Under the pieces are notes generated by a model that saw only the letters and a program-made list of their open reading frames with translations, searched no databases and was not told where the DNA came from. Below are positions 56,657-64,000 of a stretch of DNA of 64,000 nt, piece by piece. The DNA comes from Marivirga salinae. Lineage in GTDB: Bacteria > Bacteroidota > Bacteroidia > Cytophagales > Cyclobacteriaceae. Location of the stretch: the NCBI RefSeq assembly GCF_030503855.1, contig NZ_CP129971.1, positions 2,101,001 to 2,165,000 on the forward strand, read 5' to 3'. The position numbers were made by a program, and so were the translations under genes. Within the stretch, counting starts at the first letter, position 1. Each line of letters opens with the position of its first letter.

Positions 56657-57409
56657 CTACAGCGTCTTCCTCAACTTCTTCATAAACTTGCTAGCAAAAA
56701 TAAAGTCCTCCAAGTCTTCCTGACCAGAGGTCAAAATATTATCAGAATTTCCTTCCCAAACTTTTTTACCTCTAGCCAAATACATGATGTATTCTCCTAC
56801 TCCCATAACAGAATTCATATCATGCGTAACCATAATGGTTGTAACATTAAGCTCATGAGTAATTTCTTGAATTAATTCATCAATCAAAAGAGAAGTTCTC
56901 GGATCTAGGCCTGAATTAGGTTCATCGCAGAACAAATAATTGATGTCATTCACAATTGCTCTGGCAATCCCCACTCTTTTTTTCTGTCCACCACTTATTT
57001 CGGCAGGCATCTTTTTATTGATGTTTTCAAGCCCAACTCTGCTCAATACATTATTAACTCGGTCAAGCTTTTCATCCTTTTTCATATCTGTTAAAAGGTC
57101 TAAAGGAAACATCACATTTTCTTCAATGTTTTTTGAATCAAATAATGCGCCTCCCTGAAAGAGCATCCCGATTTCTCGCCTCATTTGCGATTTTTCCTCT
57201 TTATCTGCTTTCAAAAAAGATCTTCCATCGTAGAGTACTTCACCTTCTTCTGGAATTACTAATCCAACTATGCATTTTAGTAGGACACTCTTTCCTGTTC
57301 CGCTAGCTCCAATGATAAGGTTAGTGATACCTCTTTCAAATTTCCCTGAAATATCTTGTAAAACGTGATTGTCTCCGAAAGATTTGGATATATTATTGAC
57401 TTCAATCAT
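56657..57409 (-). CDS. mlaF: Phospholipid transport ABC ATPase MlaF
   Basis: 250 residues. Walker A IIGASGTGKSVLLK, signature ISGGQKKRVGIARAI, Walker B YLFCDEPNSGLDPRTS and H-loop VTHDMNSVM are intact. The GASGTGKSV form and the DPRTS segment fit the MlaF/MlaE-type lipid transporters. It lies 3 bp after mlaE in the same transcript. Retrograde phospholipid transport in the envelope. Confidence 0.9.
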   Translation of the reverse strand: MIEVNNISKSFGDNHVLQDISGKFERGITNLIIGASGTGKSVLLKCIVGLVIPEEGEVLYDGRSFLKADKEEKSQMRREIGMLFQGGALFDSKNIEENVMFPLDLLTDMKKDEKLDRVNNVLSRVGLENINKKMPAEISGGQKKRVGIARAIVNDINYLFCDEPNSGLDPRTSLLIDELIQEITHELNVTTIMVTHDMNSVMGVGEYIMYLARGKKVWEGNSDNILTSGQEDLEDFIFASKFMKKLRKTL

Positions 57410-57412
57410 TTC

Positions 57413-58144
57413 TTAATTTAATAATAGTTCTGCTAAAATATAATCCGCTAAAAGTACAGCAATACAGCTTTTAGTAACAGCACTTGTACTAGATTTACCA
57501 ACTTCAAGTGCACCCCCAGTAGTGAAAAAACCCTGATAAGCTGAAATTGATGCTATTAAAAAAGCAAAAACAACGGATTTAATAAGTGCGAATTGAATGG
57601 TAAAAGGGTTAAAATCAATTCTAATTCCGTAAACATATTCTGTTTCCGTTAAAATTCCTGTCATGGTTCCGGCAATATATCCACCGTATAAAGCAAGAAA
57701 CCCAGCTAATACTACTAATAAAGGATACATAATCATAGCAGCCACAATTTTTGGTAGTACCAAATAGGAGGATGCATTTACGCCCATAACTTCTAAAGCA
57801 TCTATTTGCTCCGTAATTCTCATAGTACCTAATCCTCCAGCTATACTAGAACCTACTTTACCAGCAATAACGATAGCTGTAATAGTCGGTGCTAGTTCCA
57901 AAACTACCATTTCTCTTGTTACCTGAGCCACTACATAATTTTGAATTAATGGACTTACTAAATTATAGGCAGTTTGGACAGTTGTTACCGCCCCCATAAA
58001 TGTTGAAGTAATTGCTACTATTAAAATGGAATTCCAGCCTATGGAAATACATTCGTTTATGGTGAGTTTGAAATAGGATGAAAAGGACTCTCTTCTGACA
58101 AACATACTTCCCAGAAAAATAAAATAGGCTCCGATAGACTTCAT
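57413..58144 (-). CDS. mlaE: Phospholipid transport permease MlaE
   Basis: 243 residues with five membrane helices. The family signature region reads VTREMVVLELAPTITAIVIA GKVGSSIAGGLGTMRITEQI (split at residue about 97), and DALEVMGVNASSYLVLPKIV follows. It forms the inner-membrane channel with MlaF. The 214 bp to the divergent SDR gene contain a TAAATTTG -7 box. Confidence 0.92.
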   Translation of the reverse strand: MKSIGAYFIFLGSMFVRRESFSSYFKLTINECISIGWNSILIVAITSTFMGAVTTVQTAYNLVSPLIQNYVVAQVTREMVVLELAPTITAIVIAGKVGSSIAGGLGTMRITEQIDALEVMGVNASSYLVLPKIVAAMIMYPLLVVLAGFLALYGGYIAGTMTGILTETEYVYGIRIDFNPFTIQFALIKSVVFAFLIASISAYQGFFTTGGALEVGKSSTSAVTKSCIAVLLADYILAELLLN

Positions 58145-58170
58145 AAGGTTGTTAATGTTTCTTGAAACTT

Positions 58171-58178
58171 CAAATTTA
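58171..58178 (-). promoter_or_regulatory. Candidate -7 box of the mlaEF operon
   Basis: TAAATTTG on the minus strand, 27 bp before the ATG of mlaE, matches TAnnTTTG exactly. No good -33 box at the standard distance. Confidence 0.45.
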
Positions 58179-58358
58179 AAGTTAGCATGAAATTTTTCTT
58201 TACAATAAAAGTTATTTTAATTCTTTAATATTTATCTGATTTAAAGCAATTGATAACGATTATGTAATCCAATACGCTAATGAATTTCGTAAGTTTGTAG
58301 AACATCAAGATTATTGTTTAGTTTCGTGTTTTCAAAACATCGAAATCTTAAATTAAAA

Positions 58359-59063
58359 ATGAATAAATTAATAGTTATTACAGGAGGTACTAAAGGTATC
58401 GGAAGAGCATTAGTGCTTCGGTTTGCTGAAAATGGATTTAATATCATTACTTGTGCTAGAAATGAAGCTGATTTAGAAGTCCTAAAAGAGGAAGTAGAAA
58501 AAGCATATAATAGTAAAGTATATGTGAAAGCTGCAGATTTATCAATAAGAGAGGATGTAACTGATTTCGCAGATTTTGTTTTGAAAACTACGTCTCAGGT
58601 TGATGTATTAGTGAATAATACTGGAGTTTTTCTTCCTGGTAGTATTCAAGATGAACCTGAAGGTAATCTGGAAATGATGATGAATACTAACCTGTTTTCG
58701 GCTTACCATTTAACTAGAGCATTATTGCCAACAATTCTACCTCATAAAAAAGGACATATTTTCTCTATGAGCAGCATAGCGGGAATTACAGCTTATGCAA
58801 GTGGAGGTTCTTACAGTATAACAAAATACGCTATGCAAGGCTTTACTAAATGTTTGCGCGAAGAATTGAAAGAAGAAGGGGTAAAAGTGACGGCAGTATT
58901 ACCTGGAGCTACTTTTACAGCAAGTTGGGAAGGCGTTGATTTGCCCCATGAAAGATTTATGAAAGCTGAAGATGTAGCGGAATCTGTTTGGTCAGCATAT
59001 TCCTTATCAGATAGAACCGTAGTAGAAGAAATTGTTTTGAGACCTCAATTAGGAGATATATAA
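58359..59063 (+). CDS. Short-chain dehydrogenase/reductase
   Basis: 234 residues from ATG 58359; an upstream alternative adds 15 residues of poor quality. LIVITGGTKGIGRALVLRFA is the Rossmann TGxxxGxG motif, VNNTGVF the NNxG stretch, SMSSIAGI the Ser region and SYSITKYAMQGF the YxxxK catalytic pair. Substrate unknown. It starts a run of nucleotide-sugar genes, 5 bp before the aminotransferase. Confidence 0.88.
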   Translation: MNKLIVITGGTKGIGRALVLRFAENGFNIITCARNEADLEVLKEEVEKAYNSKVYVKAADLSIREDVTDFADFVLKTTSQVDVLVNNTGVFLPGSIQDEPEGNLEMMMNTNLFSAYHLTRALLPTILPHKKGHIFSMSSIAGITAYASGGSYSITKYAMQGFTKCLREELKEEGVKVTAVLPGATFTASWEGVDLPHERFMKAEDVAESVWSAYSLSDRTVVEEIVLRPQLGDI

Positions 59064-59067
59064 CCCC

Positions 59068-60189
59068 ATGAACGAAAGAATATTTTTATCAGCGCCCCAT
59101 ATGGGCGGAGACGAAATCAAATTTATACATCATGCTTTTGATGAAAATTGGATAGCACCTTTAGGGCCAAATGTAAATGGTTTTGAAGCAGACATTCAGG
59201 AGTATAATAATATTCCTTATGCAGCTGCCTTAAGTTCTGGTACTGCTGCAATTCATTTAGCTTTGATTTTATTAGGGGTTAAAAATGATGATGTTGTAAT
59301 GGCATCTAGTTTTACGTTTTCCGCTACAGTAAATCCTATTGTTTATCAGCAAGCAGAGCCTGTTTTAATTGATAGCGAAAAGGAAACATGGAATATGGAT
59401 CCTGAGCTTTTAGAAAAGGCTATAGAAGATTATATAGCAAAAGGTAAGAAACCCAAGGCCATCATATTTGTTCATCTCTATGGAATGCCTGGAAAAATAG
59501 AAGAAGTTAAGGCTATTTCTGAGAAATATGATATCCCTTTGATCGAAGATGCTGCGGAAGCTTTAGGATCAAAGTTAAATGGCAAACCCTTAGGAACCTT
59601 TGGTGATTTCGGGATTTATTCATTTAATGGGAACAAAATAATCACCACTTCTGGTGGAGGTGCTTTAGTTTCTCAAAAGAAAGAATGGATTGATAAATCA
59701 CGGTTTTTGGCGACTCAAGCTAGAGATGCAGCTCCCTATTACCAGCATTCTGAAATTGGCTATAATTATAGAATGAGCAATATAGCGGCTGGTATCGGAA
59801 GAGGACAAATGAAAGTTTTGGATTCTTGGGTGGAGAAAAGAAGAGCAAATTATAATTTCTATAAAAAGGAACTAAATTCAGTCGGGTTTGAGTTTCTTGA
59901 AGAACCTACAAGTTCATTTAGTAACAGATGGTTAACTTGTGTGTTATTCAATGAAAAATTGACGAAAAAACCAGAAGATTTAAGACAAGAACTAGAAAAA
60001 TTCAATATTGAAACTAGACCATTATGGAAGCCAATGCACTTGCAACCTATTTTTAAAGATTGTATGTCTTATCGGTCAGGAGTATCTGAAGAGTTATTCC
60101 AAAAAGGGCTTTGTCTGCCATCTAGTTCCTCTTTATCGGACGAACAAAAGGAAATGGTGGTCGAAAAAATTAATGACTTTCTTAAATAA
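59068..60189 (+). CDS. DegT/DnrJ/EryC1/StrS aminotransferase
   Basis: 373 residues. PLP enzyme for nucleotide-sugar amination: LSSGTAAIHLALILLGV, LIEDAAEALGSKLNG and the catalytic Lys190 in SFNGNKIITTSGGG. ETRPLWKPMHLQPIF near the end binds the sugar nucleotide. It fits with the dehydratase encoded next, which supplies 4-keto sugars. Together they make an amino-sugar for surface glycans or protein glycosylation. Confidence 0.92.
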   Translation: MNERIFLSAPHMGGDEIKFIHHAFDENWIAPLGPNVNGFEADIQEYNNIPYAAALSSGTAAIHLALILLGVKNDDVVMASSFTFSATVNPIVYQQAEPVLIDSEKETWNMDPELLEKAIEDYIAKGKKPKAIIFVHLYGMPGKIEEVKAISEKYDIPLIEDAAEALGSKLNGKPLGTFGDFGIYSFNGNKIITTSGGGALVSQKKEWIDKSRFLATQARDAAPYYQHSEIGYNYRMSNIAAGIGRGQMKVLDSWVEKRRANYNFYKKELNSVGFEFLEEPTSSFSNRWLTCVLFNEKLTKKPEDLRQELEKFNIETRPLWKPMHLQPIFKDCMSYRSGVSEELFQKGLCLPSSSSLSDEQKEMVVEKINDFLK

Positions 60190-60224
60190 TAGATTAAATT
60201 ATTATAAAAAAATATTAAATAGGT

Positions 60225-60232
60225 TATATTTG
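60225..60232 (+). promoter_or_regulatory. Candidate -7 box of the dehydratase gene
   Basis: TATATTTG, an exact TAnnTTTG, ends 7 bp before the ATG at 60240, so a transcript from it would be nearly leaderless. -33 box unclear. Confidence 0.4.
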
Positions 60233-60239
60233 TAATTCA

Positions 60240-62192
60240 ATGATGAAGAAAATTAACGATATCAGCTTTCTGCCTAGATGGATTATTTTATTAATCGATC
60301 TAGCATTGTTGTTGTCTGCAATTGTATTTGCCTATTTATTAAGGTTTAACTTTAATGTAGAGGAAGTAATAGCTTTTAAATTCACAGAAGGATTAGTCCT
60401 GTTTTTAATTTGCCATTTAATCGCAATATTTCTCACTCAAAGTTATGCTGGAATTATCCGATATACTTCCATTGAAGATGGCCTTAGAATCTCATATACA
60501 ACTTTTATTGGCACTGTTTTAATCGCAATAGTGAGTTACCTTAATTACTGGTATACAGGAAGTGTAATAATTCCATTGTCAGTATTAATTATCAGCTTTA
60601 TTTTGGCTGTAGTTATTTTATTTTCTTATCGTGTTTTAGTAAAAAATCTTTTTGCCTACTATCGTGATGCAGTTCGCCTAAGAAAGAATGTAATGATTTT
60701 TGGTGCAGGTCAATATGGGATTATTACAAAACATGTGATCGATGCCGACCCTAATGCTAGATTGAGGGTGATTGGTTTTATAGATGACGACCTTAAAAAA
60801 GTAGGTAAGGTACTTAATGGTGCACCTATCTATGATGCTGGCTATAATTTAGATGATATTTTGGAAAAGTATCGCGTTCATGAAATTGTAATCGCAATTG
60901 CTAATTTATCTGTTGAGAGAAAAAATGAATTGGTTGATTATTGCTTAAAAGCTCATGTAAAAGTAAGAACTGTACCTGCTCCTGATAAATGGGTGAATGG
61001 TGAATTAAGCATGAACCAAATTAAAGAGGTTCGAATAGAAGATCTATTAGGAAGAGAATCTATTAAATTGGAAAACCCAAAAGTTGCTGAAAATATAGAG
61101 GGTAAAACAGTCTTGATTACGGGTGCAGCGGGTTCGATAGGTTCAGAAATTGCAAAGCAGATTCTAAAAGTAAAACCCAAAAAACTGATTATATTAGATC
61201 AAGCAGAATCTTTTCTATATGCTATCGATATCGAATTAACTAATTTGGATGTTAAGAAAGATATTGAAGTAATTCCAGTAATCATGGATGTGACTAATAA
61301 GAGAAGACTAGAATTTATTTTTGATAAGTATAGACCCAATATAGTATATCATGCGGCAGCTTATAAGCATGTGCCATTGATGGAAATGCACCCATTTGAA
61401 GCAGTAGCTACTAATGTTTTTGGCACTAAAAATCTTGCTGATCTTTCTGTTCAATATGATGTGAAGAAATTTGTAATGGTTTCTACTGATAAGGCTGTGA
61501 ATCCAACCAACGTGATGGGTGCATCGAAAAGGTTAGCTGAAATTTATGTGCAATCCTTAAATGATTCCAAATCAGAAGAAGTCAAAAATAACACTCAGTT
61601 TATCACTACCCGATTTGGAAATGTTTTAGGCTCAAATGGTTCCGTTATTCCATTGTTTAAAAAACAAATTGAAAAAGGTGGACCAATAACGGTTACTCAC
61701 CCTGATGTAACACGTTATTTCATGACCATACCTGAAGCTTGTCAGTTAGTGATCGAAGCAGGGATTATGGGCTTTGGTGGTGAAATATTTGTTTTTGATA
61801 TGGGCAGATCAATTAAAATAATTGATTTGGCTAAGAAAATGATCCAATTATCAGGCTACGAAGTTGATGTTGATATAAAAATTGTATTTTCTGGTCTTCG
61901 TGAGGGAGAAAAACTATTTGAAGAACTTCTAAGTGATAATGAAACGACTTTGCCAACTCATCACGAAAAGATTTTGATTGCCAAAACTGAAAGAATGAGG
62001 CATAAAGACATCATTAAGGAATTACAAAAGCTTAATGATTTAATGAATGATGAAAATGAATTGGGAATGATTATGCAAATGAAAAATATCCTCCCAGAAT
62101 TCGTTAGTCACGCCTCTCGTTTCGAAGCCTTGGATGAAGAAATGGCTAGCGAAAGAAAACGTAAGTGGAGTATCACCCGAAAAATTAGCTAA
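60240..62192 (+). CDS. UDP-sugar 4,6-dehydratase/epimerase, PglF/CapD/WbpM type
   Basis: 650 residues. Four membrane helices (about 12-115) precede a first Rossmann domain (VMIFGAGQYGIITKHVI) and a second one carrying VLITGAAGSIGSEIAKQI (G295 region). VYHAAAYKHVPLMEMHPFEA, STDKAVNPTNVMGASKRLAE and the extended substrate loop are as in UDP-GlcNAc 4,6-dehydratases, where the Tyr of the usual YxxxK is replaced (here MGASK). It makes the 4-keto precursor used by the aminotransferase. Inner membrane. Confidence 0.93.
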   Translation: MMKKINDISFLPRWIILLIDLALLLSAIVFAYLLRFNFNVEEVIAFKFTEGLVLFLICHLIAIFLTQSYAGIIRYTSIEDGLRISYTTFIGTVLIAIVSYLNYWYTGSVIIPLSVLIISFILAVVILFSYRVLVKNLFAYYRDAVRLRKNVMIFGAGQYGIITKHVIDADPNARLRVIGFIDDDLKKVGKVLNGAPIYDAGYNLDDILEKYRVHEIVIAIANLSVERKNELVDYCLKAHVKVRTVPAPDKWVNGELSMNQIKEVRIEDLLGRESIKLENPKVAENIEGKTVLITGAAGSIGSEIAKQILKVKPKKLIILDQAESFLYAIDIELTNLDVKKDIEVIPVIMDVTNKRRLEFIFDKYRPNIVYHAAAYKHVPLMEMHPFEAVATNVFGTKNLADLSVQYDVKKFVMVSTDKAVNPTNVMGASKRLAEIYVQSLNDSKSEEVKNNTQFITTRFGNVLGSNGSVIPLFKKQIEKGGPITVTHPDVTRYFMTIPEACQLVIEAGIMGFGGEIFVFDMGRSIKIIDLAKKMIQLSGYEVDVDIKIVFSGLREGEKLFEELLSDNETTLPTHHEKILIAKTERMRHKDIIKELQKLNDLMNDENELGMIMQMKNILPEFVSHASRFEALDEEMASERKRKWSITRKIS

Positions 62193-62358
62193 TACAGTAA
62201 GGCGTATCTTTTTGCCTTAATTTTAACATTTCAGTTTATATGACAAACCTGAATTTTCGTAGTTTCTAGCTGTTGTCATATTTTAATTCCGATCTTTATA
62301 TAACCTCTAAAGAAAGATTTTTATTAAATAACAACCTTCATCAAAAGACTAATTAAAA

Positions 62359-63049
62359 TTACTTAACCTTAATCAACCCCTCCTGATACTCATGAAATTT
62401 TTTCATCACATATCGTATAGACCTATAAGTATTGAGTAATACTGTTCTTACTTCTACTTTATTAACCCAAATAACTTTCTCAATACCTTCTTCTGTTTGA
62501 GGTTTCATTTTTTTGTCTTCTTCCAAAGTCATATGATACCAACTGGTTTTCTTGAGATGGTTTTTACCATTTCTTGTATAGGTATGCCAGGTTTTACAAA
62601 CCCGAGGGCCTAATGCTACTTTTACATTGCATTCTTCTTCTACCTCTCTTACTGCAGCTACTTTTACATTTTCTTTTTTCTCGAGCTTACCTTTTGGAAG
62701 GTCCCATTTTTTTAACCTGTATATAAAAAGAATATTTATCTCGTTTAGTTACAATTCCACCTGCAGCCTCAACAATCTTAAATTCTTTCTTAAAGCCTTT
62801 TGTTACTTTTTCATAGTCAAAAACTTTACAGGTTAAAGAGTCAAGTTTTTTATTTTTATCAGAGGATAGAAATTTATAAAATTCCAGTATATCAGCTAAA
62901 CTACCTTTTCTAATCAGTACGTCATCGATTAAATTATCATATCGGATTTTTTCCTTTTCCGCATCAATAATAAGGTCATAATGCTCCCTGTCAATTACTT
63001 TGTCCATGGGGATTATATAAAGCGGAACATCATTTATAAATACTTTCAT
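62359..63049 (-). pseudogene. NUDIX hydrolase interrupted by a 1-bp insertion
   Basis: The first part (MKVFINDVPLYIIPMDKVID ... EAAGGIVTKRDKY) is in one frame. The +1 frame then gives LFIYRLKKWDLPKGKLEKKE and a full Nudix box (G-x5-E-x7-REVEEEC). Dropping one T in the TATTCT stretch (about 62741) joins both into one protein of about 229 residues ending KFHEYQEGLIKVK. As read, the Nudix box is out of frame, so no active product. A recent mutation or a sequencing error. Confidence 0.8.
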
Positions 63050-63201
63050 AGAATTGGTTTTGCGCTATGCAAGTAAAAGAATTATTCAGAATGTGCCAAT
63101 TATTAATCTAGAATTTAAAAATTTTGAAGTCGAAAATATAAGCTATAGAAATTCTTTTCTATATGTATTACTATGTTAAATATAAGACCTAATTTTGTCG
63201 T

Positions 63202-64000
63202 ATGAACTATCTTTCAGTAGAAAATATTACCAAAAGCTTTGGAGAAAGAGTTTTATTTGAAAACATTTCTTTTGGCTTAGCTCAAGGCGAAAAAGTTGCA
63301 TTAGTAGGCATCAACGGATCAGGGAAATCCACGCTCTTAAAAATATTGATGAGGGAGGAAACACCTGATTCAGGCAATCTGAGCTTTCGGAATAATATAA
63401 AAGTTGGATTCCTATCGCAAAATCCACAATTTCAATCAGGTCAAAATGCTATGCAAGCTATTTTTAGCTCTGATCATGAATCGCTTAATATTATTAAAGA
63501 ATATGAGCGATTAGCCGAAAATCCTGATATGAATGCTAAAGAACAAAACCGTTTTCAAGAATTAATGGAGAAAATGGAAGCACATCAACTTTGGGATTAT
63601 GAAAGCCAAGTTCAACAAATCCTTGGTCAATTAGGAATAAATGACATAAAGCAATCAGTTGAAAATATGTCAGGTGGACAAAAGAAGAGGGTGGCGCTAG
63701 CAGCTCAATTGATCGTTAAACCTGATGTCTTGATTTTAGATGAGCCAACCAATCATTTAGACATTGATATTATTGAATGGTTGGAGAATTATTTGGCTAC
63801 TCAAAACATGACCTTACTAATGGTTACCCACGATCGATACTTTTTGGATAGAGTGTGTAATGGGATTTTAGAAATTGACCGTCAACAGATTTTTAAGTAT
63901 AAGGGTAACTATGAAGAGTTTTTAGTTAAAAAGGAAGAAAGGGAATCGATTGAGCAACTTGAAGTGGACAAAGCTAAAAATCTCATGAAGAAAGAGCAGG
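63202..64000 (+). CDS. ABC-F family ATPase, 3' truncated by window
   Basis: At least 266 residues, ending at the window edge. MNYLSVENITKSFGERVLFE, Walker A GINGSGKSTLLK, signature MSGGQKKRVALAAQL, Walker B LILDEPTNHLD and H-loop VTHDRYFLDRV are present for the first ATP-binding half. ABC-F proteins act on ribosomes, some in antibiotic protection, others as housekeeping (Uup, EttA). The second half, which decides the subgroup, is outside the window. Confidence 0.9.
   Translation, partial: MNYLSVENITKSFGERVLFENISFGLAQGEKVALVGINGSGKSTLLKILMREETPDSGNLSFRNNIKVGFLSQNPQFQSGQNAMQAIFSSDHESLNIIKEYERLAENPDMNAKEQNRFQELMEKMEAHQLWDYESQVQQILGQLGINDIKQSVENMSGGQKKRVALAAQLIVKPDVLILDEPTNHLDIDIIEWLENYLATQNMTLLMVTHDRYFLDRVCNGILEIDRQQIFKYKGNYEEFLVKKEERESIEQLEVDKAKNLMKKEQ

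Overview
This is AT-rich DNA from a member of the Bacteroidota, most likely a marine-type Cytophagales (Marivirga/Fulvivirga-like; the genus is a guess). The evidence is a C25 peptidase with a FlgD-like C-terminus of the type IX secretion world, many lipoproteins and outer-membrane barrels, families largely confined to the phylum (DUF4293, DUF4197, DUF2490, YwqK/MORN proteins), -7 boxes of the TAnnTTTG type, and almost no Shine-Dalgarno sites. No rRNA, tRNA or CRISPR array was recognised.

The standout region is 3.5-14.7 kb (decaying to about 17.1 kb). It reads as an integron-type gene-cassette array with no integrase in the window. Small same-strand genes of unrelated, mostly unknown function (short lipoproteins, one- to four-helix membrane proteins, a SIR2-like protein, a LytTR regulator, a pepsin-like protein, an HMA-CDF transporter) are each followed by a 60-218 bp imperfect palindrome that starts with a YAAC-type core and ends with a GTTRRRY-type core. 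The first 7-11 bases of nearly every cassette are the reverse complement of the bases just before its own downstream palindrome. That is expected if each unit was once a closed circle opened at G^TT. Ten sites look complete; three more at the right end look decayed. A second locus at 30.27-31.62 kb carries one more cassette (an acyltransferase 3 gene). Both loci are preceded by nearly the same sequence ending TATTCAATTGTTA, which I propose as the attI-like entry site. The first cassette encodes a SIR2-like protein resembling anti-phage NAD-consuming effectors.

The rest is ordinary chromosome. 14.9-16.2 kb holds a VOC-EVE-MarR operon with a probable operator. 17.6-17.9 kb is a frameshifted Reg_prop remnant. 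18.0-29 kb holds a membrane protein, an exported thioredoxin-like/TPR protein, crcB overlapping a YwqK-like gene, htpG, a DUF4197 lipoprotein, a barrel, a MORN/DUF2490/662-residue block and DUF4293. 31.7-34.5 kb holds a two-rhodanese operon behind a palindrome, an acetolactate-decarboxylase-like lipoprotein, a methyltransferase and a YjjX-type phosphatase. 34.8-39.5 kb holds two tandem katG genes, the first frameshifted and the second exported as a lipoprotein.

40-64 kb is mainly core cell-envelope and translation functions: plsC, gatC, a large TPR membrane protein, a LolD/MacB-type ATPase, a NarL-type response regulator, lpxB, an AlbA_2/ATPase/HTH regulator, fmt, a very large histidine kinase abutting a large outer-membrane protein, mlaFE, then a nucleotide-sugar module (SDR, DegT aminotransferase, PglF/CapD-type dehydratase), a frameshifted NUDIX gene and the start of an ABC-F ATPase cut by the window end.
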